A stretch of DNA of 64,000 nucleotides from Ceratopteris richardii (lineage: Eukaryota > Streptophyta > Polypodiopsida > Polypodiales > Pteridaceae), in NCBI GenBank assembly GCA_020310875.1, contig CM035407.1, forward strand, positions 219,971,753-220,035,752, given 5' to 3'. The notes beneath the pieces are model-generated. The model was not told the DNA's origin and made no database searches. It saw only the letters and a list, made by a program, of their open reading frames with translations. This document shows, piece by piece, positions 1-11,548 of the stretch. Every line of letters starts with the position of its first letter. Positions within the stretch are counted from its first letter, which is position 1. The translations under genes were made by a program, and so were the position numbers.

Positions 1-474
1 ATATGTGTGTGTATGTATGCATGTGTGTATATGTGTGTGTATGTATGCTTGTGTGTACATGTGTGTGTATGTATGCATGTGTGTACATGTGTGTGTATGT
101 ATGCATGCATGTGTGTATATGTGTGTATGTATGCATGTGTGCATATGTGTGTGTGTATGTATGCATGCATGTGTGTATATGTGTGTATGTATGCATGTGT
201 GCATATGTGTGTGTGTGTGTATGTATGCATGTGTGTATATGTTTGTGTATATGTGGGTGTATGTATGCATGTGTGTATATGTGTGTGTGTATGTATGCAT
301 GTGTGTACATGTGTGTGTATGTATAAGTGTGTATGTATGCATGTGTGTACATGTGTGTGTATGTATGCATGCATGTGTGTATATGTGCATATGTATGTAT
401 GCATATGTGTGTGTATGCATGTGTGTATATGTGTGTGTGTATATGCATGTATGTATGTGTGTGTATGTATGTAT
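1..474. repeat. Alternating TG/TATG minisatellite
   Basis: Degenerate tandem repeat built from GTGTGTATGTATGCATGTG-like units. It is almost purely alternating purine-pyrimidine, so several frames stay open across it by composition alone. It runs off the left edge of the window. No gene is supported here. Confidence 0.95.
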
Positions 475-594
475 TTTTATATATCTCTCTCTATCTTTCT
501 CTTTTTCATCTCTCTTTATCTCTCTTTATTTTTCTCTCGTTCATATCTCTTTATTTCTTTCTCTATCTTCCTCTCTTTCATCTCTCTTTATCCC

Positions 595-615
<21 letters not shown>
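475..615. repeat. Pyrimidine-rich CT/TTTAT tract
   Basis: About 140 bp of nearly uninterrupted pyrimidines on the plus strand, with repeated TCATCTCTCTTTAT-like words roughly every 50 bp, ending in a (CT)n run. It lies between the TG/TATG tract and the TA run. Confidence 0.9.

Positions 616-652
<37 letters not shown>
616..652. repeat. (TA)n microsatellite
   Basis: About 18 uninterrupted TA units directly after the (CT)n run. Perfectly self-complementary. Confidence 0.97.
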
Positions 653-654
<2 letters not shown>

Positions 655-1308
655 ATAGAGAATAAAACAATCACTTACAAGTATGTCCCTCTTTTGGATC
701 GTTGTCGTCAAAGCGTAATGTATGTTGTCTATCCTCAAATTCTAAAGAATCGACGCCAAAAAACTTCCGCAAAATCAAAGAGAAGAAAAATATAAAACAT
801 AAAGCATAGAGAAAGACAAAGGGTAAGAGTACGCGCACCACTTACCAAGATGTGAGATCTTAAAGAGAGAGAGAGAGAGAGAGTAGAGAGAGAGATGTGT
901 GTGTGTGTGCACAAGACAATGCAGGTCACAATTCAGTTCACGTGTGCAAGTTCGACAGAAGCAAACAGTACTCAATGTAAAACACGCACAAAATGTTGAT
1001 TTTTTCTATTGGGTTCCCGGTATGTTTAAAACACGGCCTCGATATAGGTGTCATTAATTTACTGGAAATTACCGATGCCTATATCAGCGATCGTGAAGCA
1101 TCCCGATGACCCATTTTAAATGGTCATACTGATGGTCAAGTGATCGTTGGTATGCTTAAGTGCATTTTTCCAACTTTTATACCGTTGACGCCGAGAGTGA
1201 CCGTCGGTATAAGCAGCATCGGTACATCCCTCATATGTTGTAGTGGTATATCTTTTATTATTTATGTGACATTTGATGATCTAATCTCCCTTTAAAAGAA
1301 ACTTACAG
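653..1308. other. No gene seen; contains GA/GT microsatellite
   Basis: AT-moderate sequence with no recognised coding content. A (GA)n run at 864-895 is followed by (TG)n at 896-909. Short open frames on the minus strand (735-975) are low-complexity Ser/Leu translations of these runs. Confidence 0.7.
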
Positions 1309-1456
1309 TGTAAGGAATTGAACTCACAACCTCTTGGTTAGGAATGTGATGGGCTAACCACTTGCCCCAAAAGCCATGGTTGGAGGATTACTTCCTAATC
1401 CTCCCTCTTAGGGTGTGGTTCAACCATCTCCAGCTTGTCATTTCTTGATTCTAACA
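1309..1456 (-). repeat. TRIM-1 LTR (3' LTR in element orientation)
   Basis: On the minus strand it begins TGTTAGAATC and ends CCTTACA, giving TG...CA termini. It is homologous to 1911-2054 and to both LTRs of TRIM-2. Confidence 0.85.
1314..1369 (-). promoter_or_regulatory. tRNA-like Pol III A/B boxes in TRIM-1 LTR
   Basis: On the minus strand, TGGGGCAAGTGG (A-box-like; consensus TRGCNNAGTGG) is followed 44 nt later by GAGTTCAATTCC (B-box-like; consensus GGTTCGANTCC). That is the spacing found inside a tRNA. GTTAG follows the A box as in a tRNA D-loop. The anticodon stem does not pair well, so this is tRNA-like rather than a tRNA gene. Whether it is transcribed is unknown. Confidence 0.55.
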
Positions 1457-1910
1457 CTCTCTTCCCCTTCTAGAGATCATTCTCCTCAATGATCAATCCT
1501 TGATCTCCCCTTGAATTGATGTCCTCAACCTTGCATAGTCTCTTGAACCATTGTGTTCTCAACCTCAATCTCTTGAACCCTTACTCTCAACCTTGGTCTC
1601 TAGAACCTTGCCTTTTCGCTTCTTGGCCAATTGCCTACGGACTTGCCTTGTTCGCAACCTTGGTCTCTTGAGCCCCTTGTTCTCAACCTTAGTATCTTGA
1701 ACCTGGTTCTCACCCATGCTAGGTATCTTGGATCCTCAATCTAGTGCCTCCATTGGAATGTCATGTCGAGAGCTTTCCAACGATATCTTACATGTCTAAA
1801 TTCGACCTATGGATTGGGAGATACACTCTAATCTATGTTAAACTCACCTTTGAAATCGACGTGCACGCCTTCCTTCCCCAAGCCTACTTCCTAGGACCTT
1901 ATACCAAATA

Positions 1911-2054
1911 TGGGATTTGAACTCATGACCTACCAGCTAGGAGTATAATGGGCTAACCACTTGCCCCAAAAGCCATGGTTGAGGATTGCTTCCTAATACT
2001 CCCTCTTAGGGTGTGGTTCAACCATCTCCTGCTTGTCATTTCTTGAGTCTAACA
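1911..2054 (-). repeat. TRIM-1 LTR (5' LTR in element orientation)
   Basis: Diverged partner of 1309-1456. The primer-binding site lies 2 bp inside it on the minus strand. Confidence 0.82.
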
Positions 2055-3812
2055 TAGAGGGTCTCAAGGCTCAAAGCATGTAGAGGCTTATGTGAAGCAA
2101 GAAGTGTGTAAAATGTACATCTTTAAATATGGTGAGTATGTGAGAGATGGGATCATAACGTCTATATGACATTGAAATATCGTTGTTCATCGGACTCATT
2201 CTCTATATGAGCATGAGTAACATCTCTCTTAATGCTCTTTTGTATTTAAAGACTACATGAAACAATGACTTACAAGTTAAACACCTCCACAATAGTAAAT
2301 AATATTAACTCAATGAGAGGATACATTCTAAAATTGTGTTATTCACCCGAAAAATTTGGAGGATTTTATCGAACATATGCACGAAGTACACCCAAATATA
2401 ACTAGACTAATCATCCATGTTGATATATAAAAACAAAGGTCCGTTTAGAGAAGTAATATATGTAGATTTAGGAAGATACATTTGCACCAAACCAAGTGGT
2501 TGTTGGGCTTGTATGGATAGCCAATATGATGTTCCCTATCTTGAGTGCAAGCTTCAAAAACTCCATTTATTTCTCCTACTTTTAGATGGCCTTTGACAAG
2601 ATGCATCGTAGATATTTTGAAAAGACAGAAAGTATGGTTAAACCTTTCATATTGACCTTTTCATAAGAACAGTGAATGTCTATGGAGTCCTTTTTCTTGA
2701 GGTCAAGAAGCTATAGGTGGAATCAAACCCAGGATTTATGTGGCTATGATGGTAAACTTGTTAGAACAAACAAGCTTTCAACATGCTTGAAGATAAAGGA
2801 CTCATCAAGGACAATCAAGTTTGTTTCTTGGAATGAACTTTATTCATGTGGAAATTACATGGCTTCACATATACCATTGTATATTCACATAGTTATGTGA
2901 AATAGAATTAATATTTTATTAAAAATGTAATTTGAAGTCTTAGGTGATTAGTCAAGTGGTTGAGGTCTTCCATCAACACTTCAATCAATTTTGAATTTGA
3001 TGCCTCGTTTCCTAGATTGTAGGAAAAGAGTATATGTCACAATAAACTCATTCCCGCATGGTTTATGAGTTAAAATTGGTTGGTAGGATTACAAAATATC
3101 ATAGGGAGACATGGATGAGTGCATAAAATCACTCTACATGCTTGTACTCAGAGGTAGGTGAGAATACAATCAAGTTTTTTTTACTTCTTGCTCACTGTCC
3201 CTTTCTTTGCATCATCTTCTCCAAGGTTAGCAAACTTGTAGATCTTGGTTCTCTCAACATAGGGTTCCAATGATCAAGATTGAGGATTCCTTGTAAATAT
3301 ATTAGTTTCTATTTTAAGTTTACAAAATCTTTCATTATTTGGATTCTTCTATAGCAAGATAGAGTTCATTTTCTCTCTCGAGGTCTATTATTGCCATTCC
3401 CTGAAAAGTCTAGATGACCATCTATGGATTTAAGCTTACAGTTACAGCATGCCTTGTCATTTAATTGTAATCTGGTGCTTAAGAGCTTCCTAACTCTATC
3501 AGTCATCATTCTTCAAGAGGAATTTGGTCGATTGTAAACAAGTTGTGAGTACGGAGCATTTTAAGTAGTGTTTTCCATCCATAATTAGAAATCTTTTCAT
3601 AGTTGCTTCATGTGCAAGTAGTATTTTTTGTACCATCTTGTTCATAGTGATGTTACAAAGGACATAAGGTGTTTTGTTGCACCAAATTGAAGCTTATAAG
3701 GTCAATCAAAGCTTCCAAGTCATAAAGGGTAGGTTCTATGTTGGATAGTTGAACCTAACTTCGTTACTCAAGGCAACATATTTTTTCATCTTCTCCCTTT
3801 CAAGCACTCTCA
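2055..3812. other. No gene seen; right part is probably a Copia-3 LTR
   Basis: AT-rich sequence without recognisable proteins. A weak tRNA-like stretch lies at about 2945-3000 (TAGTCAAGTGGTTGAGG, then GAATTTGATGCCTC), which could be a decayed SINE head. The last few hundred bases before 3812 should be the 5' LTR of the Copia-3 copy that follows, because a primer site begins at 3814; its outer end is not visible to me. Confidence 0.4.
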
Positions 3813-5360
3813 GTGGTATCAAAGCACTCTTCATCAAAATGGGTGATGGATTTCCTTACATGATCGAGAAGCTTGATAGGAACAACTTTATTGCTTGGCA
3901 AATCCAAATGGAAGCCTACTTACAAGGAAGAAATCTCTATGGAGTAGTAAAAGGTGATGAAGTCATGCCTATACCAAGACCCAAAGAGGACCTACACAAG
4001 AAGAAATTGAGAAGCTAGCATTATGGTGTGAAAGAGATGTTTAAGCCAAGTCTTACATCTTAAACTCTATCTCTGATTTCTTGCTTAGAAGTTATATTAA
4101 AACATCACAAGAAACTTGGGATGCACTTGAGACATTCTTCTTTGCTAACACCAAAGCTAGGAAGAATCACTTGCGGAATGAATTCAATCAAATGAAGAAG
4201 ATACTTAAGCACACTATAATAGAATTTGTTGCCAAGGTTAAGGAGGTTGCAGATCAATTAGCTTCAATTGTGGAGTTGATTGAAGATGAAGCCATAATGA
4301 GGTATATCCTAAATGGTATTAGGATTGATAGGTAGTGGCGATCCTTCACAATTGCATATGATCTCATTATGGATGTGGAGACACCTGACTTCAACATATT
4401 TCTTGGACAACTCTTTAATCAAGAGTCCAACAACAACATAAAGGAAGGTAACTCTACAACTGCTCTCTATATAGATAAGAAGGACAAGAAGAATAAAGGG
4501 AACAAGAAGGAGGAGGATCATGATGAAGAAGTTTCCCAATCCAATTATGTAGGCAAAAGCAAATGGAAAGGAATGAAGAAATGAGCAAAGCAAGACAAGA
4601 CTAAGGGACGAGAAGTTCAACCTTGTGCCATCTGTAACAAGTCAAATCACACCACTCAAAATTTTTGGTTCAATGGAAGAACACAGAAAGGAGGAGGAAG
4701 AAGTGGATTTGGCAATACAAAAGGAAGAGGTGGACAAAATTACAATAACAATAATAGAAATAATAACAAAAGGGATTACAACAATTACTGAGAGGATAAA
4801 TCCCATGAAGATTCATTACCCCTAATGAACTTGAGCCATAAAGAAGGTAAAGAGGATGAGCATTTGTTCTATATAGATTCTAGTTGTTCAAACCATGTTG
4901 AAGGAAATGTTTCTCTTCTATCAAACTTGGAGAAACCTATGCATAAACATGAGGTGCAAACAAGAGATGATACCAAGCACAATGTGGAAAGGATTGGCAA
5001 CATCAAATCTTCCAATGGTAGAAAAAACATTATGAGTAAGGTTCTCTATGTACCCACTATTACTAAAGACCTAATAAGTGTAGGGTAAATTGTAGAAAAG
5101 GGCTTGTAGCTTAGGTTCACCCAACATGGAGCATATGGGGGAGATCCATGCCAAGACTTCAAAAAGATAGCCAAAGGTGAGAAATATGGTATGCTCTTCA
5201 CATTTGAGTGGGAGAGACTAGAAATGTAGCTCTACACAATTTTGGGTCACAAACCCTAAGTGAGCTAGAAGTGCGGCATAAGAGGCTTGTTTATATTAAT
5301 GAAAGAACATTAAAGGATATATACAGGAATTAAAGTGTTCTAGGGTTGCCAATATCTCAT
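3813..5360 (+). mobile_element. Copia-3 fragment, plus-strand copy (fossil)
   Basis: Broken 5' half of a Ty1/copia element. A primer site TGGTATCAAAGC (3814-3825) follows the presumed LTR end at 3812, and the gag reading begins at ATG 3840. Recognisable parts in order: copia-type gag (KLDRNNFIAWQIQME, then AYLQGRNLYGVVKG; about 3840-4580), a CCHC-knuckle-like area near 4620-4670, the protease neighbourhood (FYIDSSCSNHVEGN, about 4860-5090), and a pre-integrase stretch (ELEVRHKRLVYINERTLKD, about 5260-5330). No integrase core, RT or 3' LTR follows in this orientation. At about 5360 it meets a minus-strand copy of the same family. Several breaks; old. Confidence 0.75.
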
Positions 5361-5369
5361 AGCAACATA

Positions 5370-7084
5370 TGATCAATAGATATGATGGTTGTCGGATTGG
5401 GAAGTCACAAAGACAACCTTACCACAACAAAGGGTACATCCACAACAACTTGCTATTACCACATATCCACTTGTGGATCTTCTGTCATCTTTACATCCAG
5501 CCCAATCTGCATCACTAAAGACTTTAAGAGTTAGATCAGCATAATGACTATAAAATAATCCTTTGTTCATGCTAAATTTCAAATACCTAAGCACTCTTTT
5601 TGTTGCATGCATATGAGGTACTCTAGGTCCATGCATAAACTATGACAATACTCCAAATGCATATCATATATTAGGTCTAATTTTTGTTTCATAAATCAAA
5701 GATCCTACGATGGATCTATAAGCATTCATATCATGAAACTCATCAACTTCCTTTGTACTCAACTTAACATTACATTTCATTAGAGTATAAACAAACTTAC
5801 ATTCCTACATACCAAACCTTTTCAACTCACATATATACTTTCTTTGTATCAACCACATACCTTCATCACCATACACAATCTTAATCCCAAGAAAGTATGT
5901 AAGCAAAAAAAGATTTGAAAATTTAAATTACTTTCCCAAATTACCTTTAACCTCTTCAATTGCTTTTGCATCATTCCCTGTAATCAACAAGTCATCCACA
6001 TAAATGCATACATAGACACACATGTCATCTACATGTTTTACATAAAGCGAAGAATCAAGATGACTCATTGTGTATCCTTGCAGCATAAGATACTTTACCA
6101 ACCTTGCATTTCATGCCCTTGGTGCTTGTTTAAGACCATACAATGCCTTCTTTAACCTGCATACATGATTAAGACATTTTACATCCACATAACCATCTGG
6201 TTGTGACATATGCACTTCTTCACTTAACTCATCATTAAAGAAGGCATTCTTTATGCCTAGTTGATATATATTTCATCTTTTACTTGCAGCTAAGGCCAAC
6301 AGAGTTCTCACTATGGCCATGTTTTCTATTTCTCTGTAATCCCTCTACCTCTAGTTGCAAAGTTGGCTTGAGAGTTGCTTCCTTCAACATCAAACTTCTT
6401 ACCTTTGCCTTTGTTATCCTTGCTTTTATTTTTATCTCTATAGAGAGCACATGATTGATTACCTTTTTTATTCTCACCATTCTCCATTAGCTTTGCTTCA
6501 TGTGTGAACAATTGTCCCATGAGTGTGTTGAAATTGAGTAATTGCATATCCATGTAGAGATCCATAGTTGTGGTGAAGGTTTCCAATTGGTCATCTCCTT
6601 TGATCCCATTGATTTCCTACCTCACTATTTGTTCTTCATCAATGACTCCTCCAATGCTTCTAAGTTAGTGTGCAATGTCCTTCATCTTGGTGACAAAATC
6701 AGCCACACTTTGCTTGGGCATCTTCTTGAGTGTTGTAAACTCCATCCATAGTTGATTCTTCTTGGCCTTGGTAATTGATGAGAAGAATGCTTATAGAGCA
6801 TTCTGTTTCACCAAAGATAGAGTTGAGAATGTATGACCTTGCCAAAACATCCTTTAAGCACTATGCATTCAACCTTTCCTGCTCCTCTTGTGTTGGTTGG
6901 CCCTTGCTTCTGAGTATTGGCATCATCTCATCTCTAGATATGTAACCATATAGGTTCCTTCCTTGTAGATAAGCCACCATTATGAGTGATCATGCTGAAT
7001 AATTACCTCCATCCAATTTGTCAATGGGTGAGGGGAATTCATCACCCATGATGCTTAGTCTTTAGCTTTTCTCTGATACCACTA
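5370..7084 (-). mobile_element. Copia-3 fragment, minus-strand copy (fossil)
   Basis: Second copy of the same copia family, pointing left. A primer site (complement of TGGTATCAGAG at 7071-7081) lies just inside a presumed LTR edge at 7085. On the minus strand come gag (including AYLQGRNLYGY near 6960 and LLNFNTLMGQLFTHEAKL near 6530), then reverse transcriptase (DDLLITGNDAKAIEEVKGN, about 5950-6010; [15 protein letters not shown], about 6115-6160), then RNase H (VFSDADWAGCKDDRRSTSGY, about 5465-5525). The element is reduced and broken, with roughly ten or more breaks. Its gag matches that at 3840-4580, so the two copies converge tail to tail. Confidence 0.78.
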
Positions 7085-8432
7085 TGAAGAGGTGATGGGA
7101 TTTTGACAAAGATGAGTGGGTGTTGGCAAAAATCTACTCAACACAAGCCAACATAACTTTTGGAATGCTTAATAAACTTCCTTAGCTTCCCAAGTGTGCA
7201 CATAACAAAAGGTGGTTTTTCTTTTATTAATCTTATGCCTTTCATTTTATCATGGTTTTTTTTTCACCTTCATTTTCTTGCACAAATGTTACTAAACATT
7301 TTGTAACCACATGGCATTATATGCCATGAAAGAATTAGAGAGATATTATGTCATAAGATGGAGGAAATCACATGTGTGTATCATAATCTAGTGAAAATAG
7401 AATAATTTAAGTAGAAAAGAAAATGCATGAGTGCATGCATGTCTAAATACATGGTATGATTTCTAGAACTATGAAGTATATAAAGCATTTCCTATCTATA
7501 GAAGATCATTTTATTCATCACCAAGATAAGTTATGGCAAGCATAAAGTATACGATAAAAGTACCATGACTAGAATAAGTTTGTTTTAGAGAGTGAATGTC
7601 AAAGATAAATGGTCTTTGTAACTTGCATCTAGGTTGGGGATGGTTGGCGGATGGAATCCTTAGAGCAAACAAGTATCCCTCCAAGATACCATTTAGTTGA
7701 AGTAACTAGTTCAAATAGTAGAAGCTATGTCTAAGACAGACAAAGGAAGAAGTTTAGAACATCTAAATTGGATTAGGGGCAAAGAAATAGTTATTTTGAA
7801 CTATTGAAAGATGTGATAACGGCTCATGATGTATGTTAACATACTAACTCTAATATTCTCTACTTTAGATAGCTTTAGAGTACAAAAATAAGAGAGTAAG
7901 TTTGTCTCTATTTGATGGATACACAAGAACCTAAGTATACTAGTAATAACTCTAAAGCTAGAGTACAATGTGTAAAGTTTGGATGTCTAAGTTAAAGGTA
8001 CAAAAGTAATGAGTTAAAAGGTTGACTTGCTTACATCAAGACTTGCAAGTGAGAACTTTGAAAGAGTTCTACAACACTTCAAGTAAGAATGAAGTAACAT
8101 ACAAACTATAAAAAAATACCATAGATATGGCAGAAGGTTAATCATTGTGAAAGGTTTCTTGATTTAAAAGGAGAAATATTGCTCATAATTTTTCTCTCAT
8201 CATAGGAACTTAGAATTACTAGAATAAAGGTTAAGACGCGGGAAGATTAATGAAAAGGTCAAAATATGATAAGTAAAGTGTTTTGAGTCCTAAGTTTTTA
8301 TGATTGTGTGAATCAATAGATCTTAGAAAGGACCCTAAGTGTCAAGGGAGCATTAGACTGTGCCTTATGAATAGACTGGACAAGGTTTTGGAACTATACT
8401 TCTGATTGCAAGATCACCCACACAGGGGAAAC
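7085..8432. other. AT-rich, no gene seen; starts in Copia-3 LTR
   Basis: From 7085 (TGAAGAGGTG) the sequence should be the Copia-3 LTR belonging to the minus-strand copy, but I cannot place its outer end. The rest is AT-rich with no recognisable protein or repeat structure. A short stretch at 8290-8350 is weakly similar to 10710-10775. Confidence 0.4.
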
Positions 8433-8677
8433 AATACAAGAATATACCACTTATACAAGAATTCCCACAACCTAGAATTGATAGGTATGGATAACTCGAC
8501 TAGAGATGATACAAGAGATCCCATAATCCATGACCATAGGTATGAAGCAAGATATGTGGGTTACAAGAACTCCATTTCTAGAGATGAAATAGATGCAAAG
8601 AATAACTTGACATGATCTCATACTATGAGATTACAAGAGGACAAGGTAGGATGTCTAGGATACTAGATTAGACGAGG
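8433..8677. repeat. 245-bp direct repeat, left copy
   Basis: Matches 10066-10310 along its whole length with scattered substitutions; both copies are 245 bp. It begins AATACAAGAATATACCAC and ends near GACGAGG. It lacks TG...CA ends, so it does not look like an LTR. Together the two copies bracket a Copia-1 fragment. Confidence 0.85.
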
Positions 8678-10065
8678 TGTCATTTTTCATGATAGCATCA
8701 TATTCAGATTGCATTGCAGACATCCAATGTTCATACTAGACGAGTCACATAAATACGAGGTGCCATTTTTCATGATAGCATCATATTTAGATTGCATTGC
8801 AGACATCCAATGTTCATAATTTTTTGCTTCATCAAATGAAATAGGCTCTGTCTCATCATAGAGACTAGAGGCAACCATAGCATAGCAATTTGATGCAAAA
8901 GAGGCACTATGAGAGCCTGAATGAGTATGACATGACATAGGTGCATCTAATTTGCTATCATGCAAAGTCTACACCTCGCCATCTCCATGAGTGACATGTT
9001 CTTGCATTCAACAACTCCATTATGTTGAGGTTTATACGACACTTTATGCTATTGTTTTATTTCATGTTCAACCAAAAATGCACTAAAGTCAGAAGACATA
9101 TATTCCCCCCCTCGATTAGAATGGAGGCTGCCCATTTCACATGCTGATAGATTTTTAGCCAAAACCAAAAACTATTTGAAGCAGATAAACACTTTGGACT
9201 TTGCTTTGAGTGGATATATCCATGCATGCCTGGAAAAATCATCAATGAAAATCATGAAATGAAGATAGTTTACAAAAGAAGGTGTCTGCATAGGACCACA
9301 GACCTCACTATGTACAAGCTACAATTTCTAAGTAGCCCGAACTGAACCATCTTTTGGAAAGGAGGAATGCTGCATTTTGCCCAAAATATAGTCTTCATAG
9401 ACATGTTTTCCGGGTGCCTTAAGTTTGGGCAAAGAGGACACCATTTCAGATTTTTGTAGGCATAGCAAACTAGCAAAATTCAGATGACCAAAGCATGCAT
9501 GCCAAAGCTTTGCATCTGACATAGCCTGAGAATCATGTATTGCACATGCTGAATCATTCACAGATTTTTTATAATCTATGAGCTTATACGACCCATGAGA
9601 TAAAATGCCATAAGCAATAATCACATCTCCATTTGATAGATCATGAATTGTACATATGTCATCAACAAATTTCATAACCAAATAAATCTTGGCTAAGACC
9701 AAAGCTGATAACAGATTCTTCTTGATCCCTGAGATTACCAACTCCCATAAAAAGATAAGAGGAGTTGTTGGTGCATGTAACAATATTTCCTGTAGGGGTA
9801 GGCTTGAGTGAAAAGAAGAAACTGTGCTGCGAGGTAATATGTTTGGTCGCACCCACTATCAAATTACCGAACATCTAAGTCTACTGCAGACATGCACTAC
9901 TCATGAGAAGATGGTTCAAAACTGCAAACAGAAGTAAACACCTTTTCTTCATCCTGCACAAGCTTAACAAACCCTGTTTTTAGTGTAGAGGCCTCTGCAA
10001 CAACCATTCGGGCTCTTTCTTTTTTGCCTCTTTAGCAGTCAGTTTTGGACAACTCTTAATGAAAT
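8678..10065 (-). mobile_element. Copia-1 internal fragment, minus strand (fossil)
   Basis: A piece of the dominant Copia-1 family without LTRs. Reading leftward on the minus strand it starts in the gag knuckle area (about 10060), passes the protease and pre-integrase region (HACFGHLNFASLLCLQKSEM near 9480), part of the integrase, and ends in the region before RT (SFDEAKNYEHWMSAMQ near 8800). Roughly ten breaks. The left end carries an 83-bp-period duplication (8678-8734 repeated from 8761), which looks like a junction scar. Confidence 0.8.
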
Positions 10066-10310
10066 AATACAAGAATATACCACTAATAAAAGAAGTTCCA
10101 CAACTCGGGATTGATAGGTATAGATAACTGGACTAGAGATGATACAAGAGATCCCACAACTTGGGACCACATGTATGAAGCAAGATATTTGGATTACAAG
10201 AACTCCCTTCAAGGATATGGACTAGATGCAAGAAATAATTGGAATGGATCTCATACTATGAGATTATAACAAGACAAGACATGATGCCCAGGATACTAGA
10301 CTAGACAAGG
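10066..10310. repeat. 245-bp direct repeat, right copy
   Basis: Partner of 8433-8677. It begins immediately where Copia-1 homology stops on the right side of the captured fragment. Confidence 0.85.
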
Positions 10311-11300
10311 CTAGAACAAAGAACAAGACTAAAACTAGAACTGGAACTTGGAAAGTACTTACTTGGAGATCGTGACTCCTTGAGCTCCCAAGAGTGGCAT
10401 TAGCAAGAATGAGGATGTATGTGGCCAAGCCCTCCTTATATAGGTGTTCAAAGGTGCTTACAAATTGATGATGTCATTGTTGATGCCATTAACTCAAAAC
10501 AAGACCTTTGTGTGTTAGGATTAGGCAAATCGACAGTCGATCTTAGGGTTTCGTCACGTTCGGATGCGATGGTAGGATTAGTTTCTCCAAATTCTTAACT
10601 GAGCAGGAGATATAAAAATTCACATGGGATCTAAGGTTTAGGATTGTTTCCTTTGTGTCCATGACACTAGTCTACCTATAGGCATAGATTACCATGCGAG
10701 TTCCAAAATCTTAGGATTCTTTGAATCAAGTAGATTGTAGGAAGAACCCCATAACACCCAAAGGTACATAATTTGTACTAAGTGATATTATTAAATAATG
10801 AATAATGATCAAGATGAATGCTAGAAGCATTTTGATCAAAGTAGAACCAAGTAGAAGATAGGTAGTAAAGTAGTGGATACCACATACATGGTATCATTGA
10901 ATGGAATTCTCATGTTAAACAAAAGAGTTCAAGTATAACAAGAAGGTAGGTCTTATGACATGGGTAAGTGTTTTGAGTTCATTGGAATAAGGTAGATATA
11001 CAAATAAGAGATATAGGGTGTCTAGTTCAAAACTAGAATAGAGGATGGTTCCTCCTCAAAAGTTGCATGATTAAGTTTAGGATCTAAAAGAGAAATATCT
11101 AAAGTAACATATGTAGAAAGAGTTAAGGATATAAAAACCTCAAATAAGTTCAGTAAAGAGAGTTTCCATTGCATAAAAAGGATAAATTGAGACAAGCGTT
11201 AGCTTTGACAAGGCTTTATTAACTAGAAACCTAGAGATAAGAGGTCTCAAGGTCTTTTGAGACCCTAGATGAGAAATATAAGAACACCTAAAAGTTTATA
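10311..11300. other. AT-rich flank, no gene seen
   Basis: No recognised proteins. On the minus strand CCTATATAAGGAGGGC (complement near 10430-10445) resembles a TATA promoter of the kind found in LTRs, but no element ends are clear. The stretch ends at ATACT (11301-11305), the target duplication of Copia-1A. Confidence 0.4.
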
Positions 11301-11305
11301 ATACT

Positions 11306-11535
11306 TGTTGATATATTTAGGTAGTGATGTGTGTGAACACACTAGGACCGTTGGGGCACTTTTTTCCCTCTTTAGGAGGTTTTTTTCCCCCAGCTTATAT
11401 ATATGCCTATTGCCCTAATGGGCTACTTATCTTTGTACATTCTCTAGTAATACATTTAGTATTGTGTGTTGTGCTCCAAGCTTCTTCTTCTTCCTTGTGT
11501 TGTTCGCATGCTTCCACAGATGTCTAACTCCAACA
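11306..11535 (+). repeat. Copia-1A 5' LTR
   Basis: Begins TGTTGATATATTTAGG and ends CTAACTCCAACA. It contains a TATA-like stretch at about 11395-11404 and the conserved imperfect palindrome CCCTCTTTAGGAGG, shared by the other Copia-1 LTRs. Confidence 0.95.
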
Positions 11536-11537
11536 AT

Positions 11538-11548
11538 TGGTATCAGAG
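11538..11548 (+). other. Copia-1A primer-binding site
   Basis: TGGTATCAGAG, 2 bp after the LTR end, complementary to the 3' end of plant initiator tRNA-Met as is usual for copia elements. Confidence 0.9.

Larger units (their letters stand above)
1309..2054 (-). mobile_element. TRIM-1, miniature LTR retrotransposon
   Basis: Short non-coding LTR element of 746 bp. Direct repeats of 148 bp (1309-1456) and 144 bp (1911-2054) flank about 450 bp of internal sequence. On the minus strand the order is 5' LTR (1911-2054), a primer site resembling TGGTATCAGAGC (complement at 1897-1908), an internal region rich in repeats of the CAACCTTGGTCTCTTGA type (plus-strand reading), a polypurine tract (complement at 1457-1471) and the 3' LTR. 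The flanks TACAG (1304-1308) and TAGAG (2055-2059) look like a 5-bp target duplication with one change. It has no coding capacity, as is normal for TRIMs, so it would have depended on an autonomous partner. A second copy lies at 30725-31631. Confidence 0.85.

Noticed and set aside
3-795. Long overlapping open frames across the left end (up to about 260 codons)
   Set aside because: They are Cys/Val/Met/Tyr and Ser/Leu translations of simple repeats, open by composition in several frames, with no protein family features.
1309-2054. tRNA-derived SINE
   Set aside because: The tRNA-like part occurs in paired direct repeats with a primer site and a polypurine tract between them, which defines a TRIM rather than a SINE.
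8433-10310. LTR pair of an unknown element
   Set aside because: The 245-bp repeats lack TG...CA ends and have no primer site or polypurine tract at their inner edges.
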